Positions 53,103-61,095 of a DNA stretch of 64,000 nucleotides are shown one piece after another; the stretch's first letter is position 1, and the number at the start of each line of letters is the position of its first letter. The DNA lies in the NCBI GenBank assembly GCA_016124585.1, contig WGNL01000018.1, forward strand, positions 1 through 64,000, in the 5' to 3' direction. Origin of the DNA: Bacteroidota bacterium (GTDB lineage: Bacteria; Bacteroidota; Bacteroidia; Chitinophagales; Saprospiraceae). The translations under genes and the position numbers were made by a program. The notes beneath the pieces are model-generated. The model worked only from the letters and a program-made list of their open reading frames with translations. It did no database searches and was not told where the DNA came from.

Positions 53103-53837
53103 TTACTTAGGTGTATTAGAATTGTAAATTTCCGTGACAATGGGCTTCAAAACTGCTGTCCATTTGGCATACCCGTCAGCGTTCATGTGCAGTTTATCTT
53201 CTACAAAAAGTGCCGGATCGGGCTCTCCGTTCGCCCCCAAAAGTAAACCACTAATGTCCACATAGCGGAGATTTGGACGATTTTGGGCGAATTGCTCAAC
53301 CATCGAATTGAACTGCTGGAAATTCTTCCACAATGCCCACCGGCTGGGGGATGGCTTGGCTGAAAGTGCCACGACAGTGGCGTTGGGCAGATTTTTCTCC
53401 GTCTCGCCTATAAATTTTTTGAAATTTTGAAAGGCAACTTGCGGTGGCGTATCGCCGGCTATGTCGTTTTCTCCGCAGTAATAAACAATGACATTAGGCT
53501 CGTATTTGTAAACAATGCGCTGGGCGTAGTGAATCACCTCAGGCGTGGTGCTGCCGCCAAATCCCCGGTTAATGACAGGCAGTGGCGCAAAATCTTCAGC
53601 TACGGTGTTCCACATCCTGAAACTCGAACTGCCCACAAAAAGCACCCCGCCCTTCGCTGGCATCTGGGCCTGATCAGCCGCTTCGAACTTCTTTATTTCG
53701 TCCTCAAAACGGTCAATCTGCATAGTATCGCCACGAGTTATCAGTCCAGCATGACTCGATTTTCCCGGTTCGTTTTTGCAACTAAAAAAGATGAGTAGCA
53801 CTAAGGCCAAAACGGCAGAAAAGAGGAAATTTTTCAT
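53103..53837 (-). CDS. SGNH/GDSL hydrolase lipoprotein
   Basis: A 244-residue lipoprotein starting at ATG 53837 (MKNFLFSAVLALVLLIFFSC, Cys20). SGNH blocks: FVGSSSFRMW with the nucleophilic Ser, INRGFGGSTTPEV with the oxyanion Gly, CGENDIAGD with Asn, and DKLHMNADGYAKW with the D-x-x-H pair. Probably an esterase or acetylhydrolase at the cell surface; substrate unknown. It lies 69 bp after the PLP decarboxylase stop, same strand. Confidence 0.88.
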   Translation of the reverse strand: MKNFLFSAVLALVLLIFFSCKNEPGKSSHAGLITRGDTMQIDRFEDEIKKFEAADQAQMPAKGGVLFVGSSSFRMWNTVAEDFAPLPVINRGFGGSTTPEVIHYAQRIVYKYEPNVIVYYCGENDIAGDTPPQVAFQNFKKFIGETEKNLPNATVVALSAKPSPSRWALWKNFQQFNSMVEQFAQNRPNLRYVDISGLLLGANGEPDPALFVEDKLHMNADGYAKWTAVLKPIVTEIYNSNTPK

Positions 53838-53905
53838 GGCATATCTTTTTTTAAAAAAGCAGAAGTCCCTTCTGTCCTTCGATTTTTTCATTACTAAAAG
53901 CCAAA

Positions 53906-55372
53906 TTAGCAATTTTCAAGCTTTTTTACCCCGTTTTTGAAAACCTCCAACAATGTGTCAATTTCCCGCAAGTGCGTACGAAAGCAAAGCACCGCCAACC
54001 TGATCCAAAACACCCCGCCGATATTCGTCGACGATACAAAAATCCGCCCATCGTGCTGCACATGCTCCACCAATTTCCGGTTGAATTCATTCTCATCCGA
54101 ACCGTCACGAGGCACGTAGCGGTAAGTGCAAACAGACAGTTCCGGGTATGGCCCTACCTCAAATCCGAGCCGTTGTATTTCTTCGTAAAAATAGCGGCAG
54201 AGCAAAATCTTCTCCTCCAGCGCCGCTTTAAATGGTTCAATACCAAGCAATTGCAATGGCAACCACATACGAAGCCCTCTGAAGTGCTTTGTCAGCTCAG
54301 GCGAGAGGTCAGCGGGGCTAAGTTCCTCATTGGCGTCGAAAGTGTCCTGCATGTAGTTGGCTCGGTAGTAGTGGCTGGCCATCTGGGCTTGCACATTTTT
54401 TATCAATACCGCCCCCAACCCATAGGCCAAGAAAAGGCCCTTGTGGGGATCGATTGCCACGGAATCCGAGCGCTCAATACCCTTGAACGCTTGCTTCACT
54501 GTCGAACCATCAGGATTCTCCACATCGGCCAGCATAAAAAAACCACCGTAGGCCGCATCCACATGGAACCACATTCCGTGTTCTTCTGCAATATCAGCTA
54601 CAGCGTCCAGTGGGTCAACAGCGCCTGTGTCAGTTGTACCAGCGGAGGCCACCACGAGAAATGGGGTTTTGCCTTCAGCTACATCCTTTGCCACCATTTG
54701 CGCCAACACTTTGGCATCCATTCGGAAGCAGTCGTCCATCGGCACATTGCGCACCACTGCCTCCGCCATCCCTCCAATTCGGATGGCTTTGTGTACGCAG
54801 TGGTGTACCTGCTCGGTCAGGTAAATGACCGATTTCCGCACCTGTTCTGAAGTAATCTGCTTGGAGTCCCGGGCCGTTACGAAGGCTATCAAATTGGCGA
54901 TGGAACCGCCGCTGCTCAGGTTCCCCAGCGCCGTGGCTGGGTAGCCCACCAACTCGCACATCCAACGAATGAGCATGTTTTCAATGCGAACCGCTCCCGG
55001 TCCACCAAAGAAAATACCAGCATAGGAATTCGCCACAGCGGCGAGGTAGTCTCCGAGCGCCGTGGGATAGATGCCACCGCCGGGGATGTAGCCAAGGTGC
55101 CCACCAGAGGCAGGGTTGAGGCCAGCTTCGTGAAGGTTTGTTTTCAAAACACTGAGCACCTGCTCAAGCGGCTTGGGTTGCCCATCCAGCGGAAAATCTA
55201 ACAAGGCAGCAGCAGGGTTTTCCACGGCATGGTACGCCTTCCAGTTTGGCAGGCCATCAATGTATCCGTGGGCATAGCCGTGCACGGCAGCATCCCAGAT
55301 TTCCCGCTGTTCCGGTGTGGGTTCAAGTAGGCGGGAGGTTTCGGCAAGTTGTTCTATTTTATTGCGCAGCAT
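53906..55372 (-). CDS. Group II PLP-dependent amino acid decarboxylase
   Basis: A 488-residue decarboxylase starting at MLRNKIEQLAETSRLLEPT (ATG 55372). AADC-type motifs: GHLGYIPGGGIYPTALGDYLAA, GNLSSGGSIANLIAF, SAGTTDTGAVDPLDAVADI, WFHVDAAYGGF and the PLP lysine in IDPHKGLFLAYGLGA. The family includes aromatic-L-amino acid, tyrosine and diaminobutyrate decarboxylases; substrate cannot be decided. The SGNH gene follows on the same strand. Confidence 0.88.
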   Translation of the reverse strand: MLRNKIEQLAETSRLLEPTPEQREIWDAAVHGYAHGYIDGLPNWKAYHAVENPAAALLDFPLDGQPKPLEQVLSVLKTNLHEAGLNPASGGHLGYIPGGGIYPTALGDYLAAVANSYAGIFFGGPGAVRIENMLIRWMCELVGYPATALGNLSSGGSIANLIAFVTARDSKQITSEQVRKSVIYLTEQVHHCVHKAIRIGGMAEAVVRNVPMDDCFRMDAKVLAQMVAKDVAEGKTPFLVVASAGTTDTGAVDPLDAVADIAEEHGMWFHVDAAYGGFFMLADVENPDGSTVKQAFKGIERSDSVAIDPHKGLFLAYGLGAVLIKNVQAQMASHYYRANYMQDTFDANEELSPADLSPELTKHFRGLRMWLPLQLLGIEPFKAALEEKILLCRYFYEEIQRLGFEVGPYPELSVCTYRYVPRDGSDENEFNRKLVEHVQHDGRIFVSSTNIGGVFWIRLAVLCFRTHLREIDTLLEVFKNGVKKLENC

Positions 55373-55559
55373 GTAAGTTATTTTTGCTCCGCAAAGAAGG
55401 GAAAAAACTCGCACAGCCATACGGATTACAAGCATTGCTTGCACAGCGGCAGTTTAAACTTTTGTCGAATTGCTTGGGTTACAATGTCGGTCTTGTTTGA
55501 TTTAAGTCAAAAATGCCGTTTCTTTACCTCCGATTTTTCAACCAAAATTCAATTCTAAA

Positions 55560-56315
55560 ATGGCAAGAAGAAGCATGTTTTCCTCTGGCAACCCCTTCCT
55601 TAAGGAGGAAGCCTATCGCAACAGCACCAATTCCCCGCTCGATGCTGGTTTTATCACGGCAGGTGAGCGCATGACGGTGCAGGGCGCAGTCAACAAATCG
55701 TTCATTCTTTTTGGGTTGATGTTGCTTACGGCCGTAGCCAGCTACATTTACGCCAATCCAATTTTCCTTTTTGTAGGAGCCATCGGTGGCTTGATAGCTG
55801 TGTTGGTGGCTAGTTTTAAGCCGCACACTTCGGCAACTGCCGCACCGATTTATGCATTGCTCGAAGGGCTTTTTGTTGGCTCCGTAACAGCAGTTTACGG
55901 CGGACTTTACAACGGAATCGTTTTCAATGCCATCACATTGACGATAGGCATCTTGTTTACCATGCTTTTTATTTACAAAACGGGCATCGTGAAAGTGACC
56001 GACAAGCTTCGCACGGGCGTAATAATGGCGACCATGGGCGTATTTTTGGTTTACTTACTAAACTTTGTGCTTCGCTTATTTGGAATGCCGTTGCCTTACC
56101 TACATGAGGGAGGCACCATCGGTATCCTCATCAGCTTGGCTATCATTGGCATTGCTGCTTTCAACTTGCTGCTCGATTTCGACAATTTTGAAAAAGGTGA
56201 ACAGTATGGCGCACCAAGCTACATGGAGTGGTTTTCGGCAATGGGGCTGCTCATCACGCTGGTTTGGCTGTACATCGAAGTACTTCGTTTATTGGCTGTC
56301 ATGAACCGCAAGTAA
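55560..56315 (+). CDS. Bax inhibitor-1/YccA family membrane protein
   Basis: A 251-residue protein with seven TM segments after a ~45-residue cytosolic N-terminus (NPFLKEEAYRNSTNSP). The family signature GYxxGxx-like stretch is ALLEGLFVGSVTAVYGGLYNGIVFNA, and the C-terminal EQYGAPSYMEWFSAMGLLITLVWLYIEVLRLL carries the conserved acidic and Trp residues of the YccA/BI-1 pore. Probably a pH-dependent calcium leak channel. It is divergent from the decarboxylase and ends at a strong terminator. Confidence 0.92.
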   Translation: MARRSMFSSGNPFLKEEAYRNSTNSPLDAGFITAGERMTVQGAVNKSFILFGLMLLTAVASYIYANPIFLFVGAIGGLIAVLVASFKPHTSATAAPIYALLEGLFVGSVTAVYGGLYNGIVFNAITLTIGILFTMLFIYKTGIVKVTDKLRTGVIMATMGVFLVYLLNFVLRLFGMPLPYLHEGGTIGILISLAIIGIAAFNLLLDFDNFEKGEQYGAPSYMEWFSAMGLLITLVWLYIEVLRLLAVMNRK

Positions 56316-56366
56316 GCCGGAGTTCCAGTTCGAGGTTACTCGACAATTTGAGATACTACGTAAGAT

Positions 56367-56406
56367 AAAAGGCACAACTTCGCTTTGAAGTTGTGCCTTT
56401 TATTTT
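56367..56406. terminator. Bidirectional intrinsic terminator
   Basis: AAAAGGCACAACTTC (56367-56381) pairs perfectly with GAAGTTGTGCCTTTT (56387-56401); T-rich on the plus strand and A-flanked for the minus strand. It serves the convergent BI-1 and moeA genes. Confidence 0.9.
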
Positions 56407-56449
56407 GGGAGGATTCAGTTAACGAAAAACCACGGACGAGTAATCCGTG

Positions 56450-57646
56450 TCACCGAAATCGCCAAATTGGGAATGCCTCGCCCGCTTTGAATTCCTGCCT
56501 TTCCAAAGGCAATTCCATAAAAGCATCCGAGTCAACGAGGTTGGCAAGGTCGCCGGAGCCTTGGCCAGTAACGGGCTTGGCGAGTAGCCGCCCATCTGGG
56601 CTGTTTGTCAGTTCCACCTGTAAAAAATAGGTCAGATCAGGCTTGAAAAAATAATCCTCGGCAAGTACGGCGTATTGGTTTTCAATGGGTTGCAAGCCAC
56701 GGCTAGCCCGTAACCATGGTTGAAAGTAGCGGTGTAGGCACATGAACGACGACACGGGATTGCCAGGAAAGGCAAAGATGACCGTGCTGTTTGTGCTCCC
56801 AAACCAGAACGGCTTGCCGGGCCGTTGCGACACTTTGTGGAACCATTTCCGCACACCAATTTTCTCCAGCACTTCCGGCAAATGGTCAAACTTGCCCATC
56901 GAAACACCTCCGCTCATCAGCAGCACGTCGTAGTTTTTTAAGCAATCTCTCAGCGTGGTTTCGATGGCAGTTGGGTCATCGGGTAGATGGAGCAGGTCGG
57001 CATTTAGACCCCAGGTGCCCAGCACGGCAGCCATCACATGCACATTCGATTTTCGGATCTGGTGGGGCAAGGGGGTTTCATGTACCTCCACAAGTTCGTC
57101 ACCAGAGGATAGGATGCAGGCCCGGTGAAGGCCCGATACTCTCACTTCCGTGCAGCCGATAGTTGCCAAAACACCAATCTCTGCTGAACTCAATAGGGCA
57201 CCACGCTCCAAAATCACATCCATTTCCCTTCTGTCACTGCCCCGCCGATGCACATTTTGACGAGCTTCAACACGCTCCGTTTCGACACCTGCGATGCTGT
57301 CATGGATGCTCAAGTCTTCATACCGGATGACGGTGTCCGTGCCTTGCGGCAGCATTGCCCCGGTCATGACTTCAATGCAACATGCTTCATCCTCCAAGGC
57401 CAATTGCGGCGCACCTGCGGCTTGCGTTTTTTCGATAGAAAACTTTCGTTGCCCATTTTCAAAACGCTCAAATTTGATGGCAATGCCATCCATGGAAACC
57501 CTGTCGAAGGGCGGGAAGTCTCGGTCGGCCATAATATCTTCGGCCTGCAGAACGCGTCCTACCGCTTTTTGAAACGGCACCATTTCGTCTGGTACGAACC
57601 GGGAGTTTTCAATAACGATTTGAGTGGCTTCTTCTACGGTAATCAT
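56450..57646 (-). CDS. moeA: Molybdopterin molybdotransferase MoeA
   Basis: A 398-residue enzyme inserting molybdate into adenylylated molybdopterin. The start at 57646 (MITVEEATQIVIENSRFVPDE) is family-like; a longer ORF would read through the inverted repeat. Motifs: LQAEDIMADRDFPPFDRVSMDGIAI, MTGAMLPQGTDTVIRYED, SSGDELVEV and LLMSGGVSMGKFDHLPEVL, ending in GNPVSSFM(C). No other mo-cofactor gene is adjacent in the window. Confidence 0.94.
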   Translation of the reverse strand: MITVEEATQIVIENSRFVPDEMVPFQKAVGRVLQAEDIMADRDFPPFDRVSMDGIAIKFERFENGQRKFSIEKTQAAGAPQLALEDEACCIEVMTGAMLPQGTDTVIRYEDLSIHDSIAGVETERVEARQNVHRRGSDRREMDVILERGALLSSAEIGVLATIGCTEVRVSGLHRACILSSGDELVEVHETPLPHQIRKSNVHVMAAVLGTWGLNADLLHLPDDPTAIETTLRDCLKNYDVLLMSGGVSMGKFDHLPEVLEKIGVRKWFHKVSQRPGKPFWFGSTNSTVIFAFPGNPVSSFMCLHRYFQPWLRASRGLQPIENQYAVLAEDYFFKPDLTYFLQVELTNSPDGRLLAKPVTGQGSGDLANLVDSDAFMELPLERQEFKAGEAFPIWRFR

Positions 57647-57647
57647 T

Positions 57648-57733
57648 TTTTTGAGGATTCGAGGATTCGAGGAGGTGAGGACTTGAGGAGACTCAGTCGA
57701 ATCCTCAAATCTTCGATTTCTCAAATCCTCAAC
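57648..57733. repeat. Word-type intergenic inverted repeat
   Basis: GAGGATTCGAGGATTCGAGG and related GAGGACTTGAGGA words face TCGAATCCTCAAATCTTCG and TCTCAAATCCTCAAC. It lies between the DUF5009 and moeA genes, both on the minus strand. Confidence 0.65.
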
Positions 57734-57735
57734 TT

Positions 57736-58848
57736 CTAAACCCTGATGAAAATCTTCTTTTTGTACAAAACCCAAGCGACGAATGTGTTCACGACCACAT
57801 GCAACAGCGCATTGAAGAACACGGCAGGGTTGTGCCCCATCCAGCCAAAGAAGGTGTCACGTATCCAGCCGTACAGACTACCACCGTCGGCATGAATTTC
57901 ACCCAACACAATTGAAAGCACCTCGTGGCTCACATAGATAGCCAGTGGATTCATGCCGAGCCAGACAAATGGCGTCGTCCAGCCTTTTTTACCCTTGAAA
58001 TCCACTATCCACCAGACGGTGCTGAGGGTGAGCAGTGCCAGACCGCTGTGGTAGAGGACGTAGCTGCTGGTCCAAAGTTTTTTGTTGATGGGGAATGCTT
58101 CGCCCCAAAGCAAACCACCGACCATGAGCAAGAAGCCCACTGCAAAAAGGCCTGACCAACGTGGCAAGTCGTCCTGTTTTTTGCGGAGCCAAGTACCTGC
58201 AAGTATGCCACCGAGACATGTGGCCAGCGAGCTGATGGTACCGAGGATACTCTCTGGGTCGTAGGCCGGATAACCTGCATCAGGTTGACTGGTATGGCCG
58301 TAGAGATGGCCATTTAGCAGCAAACGGTCGAGCCAAGCGCCAAGGTCCTTACCCTCTTCAAGGCTGGGGTAGCCCTGGCCCGGCACAGGGATGGCGGCCA
58401 TGAGCAGCCAGTAGCTGAGTAAGCAAACGATGGCAATCCAGACTTGCTGGCGGGTGGTGGTTTTCATGAAAATCAGCGCCGCAATGCCGTACACGATGCC
58501 GATGCGGGTGAGCACGCCGGGAATGCGCCATGAGGCGAAATTAAACTCAGGTGCGCCATTGAGGAATATCCCGATGCCGACAATCCAAGCGGTGCGAACA
58601 AGGATTTTTCGGTACACATTTTCGCCCGCCTCCTTGCGCTTGGTGAGCGAAAATGTGATGGCAATGCCCACAATGAAAAGGAAGAACGGGAAAACGAGGT
58701 CGGTGGGGGTGCAGCCGTTCCAAGCGGCGTGGACGAGTGGCGAGCCTTCGGGCAGGCCGCCAGCATTGTTGACGAGTACCATGAGGGCCATTGTCAAGCC
58801 CCGAAAGACGTCGAGACTAAGCAGGCGATTGTTGTTGTTGGATTCCAT
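57736..58848 (-). CDS. HGSNAT-like (DUF5009) membrane acyltransferase
   Basis: A 370-residue protein with about ten TM segments. The start SLDVFRGLTMALMVLVNNAGG and FPFFLFIVGIAITFSLTKRK are typical of the heparan-alpha-glucosaminide N-acetyltransferase-like/NagX family. Later blocks include LGMNPLAIYVSHEVLS. Such proteins acetylate sugars across the membrane or support wall-sugar recycling; substrate is unknown. It lies upstream of moeA on the same strand, separated by a word-type repeat. Confidence 0.87.
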   Translation of the reverse strand: MESNNNNRLLSLDVFRGLTMALMVLVNNAGGLPEGSPLVHAAWNGCTPTDLVFPFFLFIVGIAITFSLTKRKEAGENVYRKILVRTAWIVGIGIFLNGAPEFNFASWRIPGVLTRIGIVYGIAALIFMKTTTRQQVWIAIVCLLSYWLLMAAIPVPGQGYPSLEEGKDLGAWLDRLLLNGHLYGHTSQPDAGYPAYDPESILGTISSLATCLGGILAGTWLRKKQDDLPRWSGLFAVGFLLMVGGLLWGEAFPINKKLWTSSYVLYHSGLALLTLSTVWWIVDFKGKKGWTTPFVWLGMNPLAIYVSHEVLSIVLGEIHADGGSLYGWIRDTFFGWMGHNPAVFFNALLHVVVNTFVAWVLYKKKIFIRV

Positions 58849-58936
58849 GTTTGTTTCGTTTTGATTTACGCTGTTTCTGGATTCAAATTGAATCTAAACT
58901 TTCACCTTTGCCCCAATCGCAAATTGCCAATCCCCT

Positions 58937-60622
58937 CTATTGTTTCCCCAACACATAGTACATCTCCATTTCTCCTTTGTTTTTCACAGGCACCTTGCCC
59001 CGTGATTGGCAATTGAACTGGTATTTGACCAATCCATAGGTTGTTTCTGAAATATTCACCCTACCGGGTTCGCACTGCTGTTCCATGCGGGCGGCAATGT
59101 TGACGGTATCACCCCAAATATCATAAGCAAATTTTTTGAAGCCGACTACCCCGGCCACAACGGGTCCAGTGTGGAGCCCAATACGGGCTTCAAAATACGG
59201 CAATCCCTTTCGCATTTTATCCGCTTTATGGTCATCGAGAAATTCTTGCATTTCGAGGGCTGCTTGCACGATGCCAGTGGGGATGGTTTTGTGGTTTACG
59301 AGGCCACTGGCGCAGAGGTAGGCATCACCAATGGTCTTGATTTTTTCGATTTCAGGATGTTGGGAGATGATGTGGTCGAAAGCCCTGAAACATTCGTTAA
59401 GTTCATTAACGAGTGCAGCAGGAGTAAGGCTTTCAGCAATTTGCGTGAAATTTTTAAAGTCGGTAAAAAGCACCGTGGCTTCTGGGAACTGTTGGGCTGT
59501 GGCCGAACCTTTTTCCTTTAGTTCCTTGGCCACTTCCACAGGCATTATATTGTAAAGCAACTCGTCAGAGCGCTGCCGTTCTTCTTCAATAACTTTGTTT
59601 TGCTTAGAAAGCAGGTTGGAGGATTTCTTTTTATTCAGATACCGGAGGTAAAAGGCGATGGAAAGTAAAATTGTAAACAATGCCGCTGCTGCCAGGAGGT
59701 AAATCAGGTACTTGCCCCGAGACTGTGCCAACTCAGCGTTTTCGAGCGCAAGGTTCGTTTGCATGAGGTTGAGGGAGTCCAGTTTTTGACGGGTTTCCAG
59801 CGAATCCACAAGGCGGCGGCTCACCTCTGCAAGATAAAGTGCCTTTGCCCGCTCCGTGGATACTGCCTTGATTTTTTCTTCTTTCTTCGAAATCTCCTCT
59901 TCCACCATTTGTTTTTCCGACTCCAATTCCCGTTGGCGCTCGGTGAGTAGGGTCTTGTCCTCTTTCAGCACATCCCGCTCCGTGGAAATATGCTCCCGTT
60001 CCTTGATGACCACACCAATCTCACCTTCCAACCGCTTTTTTTCCATTTGCAATTGGTTCATGTCTTGTTCCAACTGGGTCTTCTCCCGTTCCAATTGATT
60101 TTTTTCCCGCTCCAACATCGTTCGTTGTACATCGTACTGAGCTTGCATCTCACTTATGCTTTTCCCGCCTTTCTTGCTGAAATAATCAAATGCCTCTTGC
60201 ACGACCTTAAGCGCCTTGCGTTCATCGTGATTTTTAGAGGCGAGGCGGCTTCGTTCATCCACAGTTTGGATAATGAGGTTAGCATCGTTGGCATCCATGG
60301 CAAATTTGGTAGCGGTGCCAAGCCAGATATCTTGGTTGCGGTCGTCGCGGGTACGGGCGTAGGCCCTAGCCACGAGGTAGGAGGCCTCGGCACTCATGCC
60401 GCTGTTTTTGAGCTCTAAGGCTTTTTGATGGGCAGCCTTCGCATATTCGATGGACTTCTTGGCGTCCTTCTTCAACCACTCGGTACCAAGCTGGTAGTTA
60501 AGCGTCATTTTCTCCTTGGCAGTGCTGGCTTGGCTAAGCTGCTTTTCCAATTCCTCAATGCTCTGGGCGGAGGCAATTTTTGATAAAAAAACAAGGCATA
60601 TTAAAAGGGCAAATCTGGTCAT
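58937..60622 (-). CDS. Membrane-anchored class III adenylate/guanylate cyclase
   Basis: A 561-residue protein starting at MTRFALLICLVFLSKIASAQS (ATG 60622), a signal peptide. Residues ~20-150 form helical TPR-like repeats, ~155-300 a long coiled coil (EREKNQLEREKTQLEQDMNQ), and a TM helix lies at ~310-332 (YLIYLLAAAALFTILLSIAFYLRYL). The C-terminal class III cyclase domain (~370-555) has metal Asp residues in FTDFKNF and IGDAYLC, and GPVVAGVVGFKKFAYDIWGDTVNIAARME. Upstream is a TGAC-type palindrome. Confidence 0.9.
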   Translation of the reverse strand: MTRFALLICLVFLSKIASAQSIEELEKQLSQASTAKEKMTLNYQLGTEWLKKDAKKSIEYAKAAHQKALELKNSGMSAEASYLVARAYARTRDDRNQDIWLGTATKFAMDANDANLIIQTVDERSRLASKNHDERKALKVVQEAFDYFSKKGGKSISEMQAQYDVQRTMLEREKNQLEREKTQLEQDMNQLQMEKKRLEGEIGVVIKEREHISTERDVLKEDKTLLTERQRELESEKQMVEEEISKKEEKIKAVSTERAKALYLAEVSRRLVDSLETRQKLDSLNLMQTNLALENAELAQSRGKYLIYLLAAAALFTILLSIAFYLRYLNKKKSSNLLSKQNKVIEEERQRSDELLYNIMPVEVAKELKEKGSATAQQFPEATVLFTDFKNFTQIAESLTPAALVNELNECFRAFDHIISQHPEIEKIKTIGDAYLCASGLVNHKTIPTGIVQAALEMQEFLDDHKADKMRKGLPYFEARIGLHTGPVVAGVVGFKKFAYDIWGDTVNIAARMEQQCEPGRVNISETTYGLVKYQFNCQSRGKVPVKNKGEMEMYYVLGKQ

Positions 60623-61095
60623 CAATGAGTGGAAATTGAGTGAAAACAAAAATATAATGGGGCGCAAATATGGCCAAATAAGCCAATCAACCGAGTGTTT
60701 TGGCGGAGTGGCTGACTTTTATCAGCCACACAAAAAACAAATAAACGACAAGTGACTGGTATGTTCGCACGTTTGCCCAAAATAACTTGACACAAAAAAT
60801 GGCACTGAAAAACTGGCTTTGATTATTTCAAAACCACAAAAAAATTTTTTTTAGTAAACCTTATTTAATAGGTTCACGGCTCAAATTTTCAATAACATCT
60901 TTTGTCGTTTGTTGCCAGTTGTTCTTTTTTCCCAACCAAATTGAACCAAAAACGAACAACCAACAGCGAGAAGACCAACGAAGGCGGCGGGCGGTAGGCA
61001 GTGTGCAGTCTGTATTTGCGACAAATAATTGATTTTCAAGGGTTTGTACAAAAACACTGAACGGTGGTTGCTCCCAAAGCACCAACAAAAGCGTT
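60623..61095. other. 473-bp divergent spacer
   Basis: Between the cyclase and the EF-G-like gene. It contains the palindrome at 60711-60726; the rest is AT-rich with poly-A runs and no ORF of interest. Confidence 0.5.
60711..60726. promoter_or_regulatory. CRP/FNR-type palindrome upstream of the cyclase
   Basis: TGACTTTTATCA (60713-60724) extended by flanking GC/GC into a 16-bp dyad. Neither strand has a TAnnTTTG element at the 29.5-bp spacing seen elsewhere; it could be a repressor site or a chance match. Confidence 0.4.
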
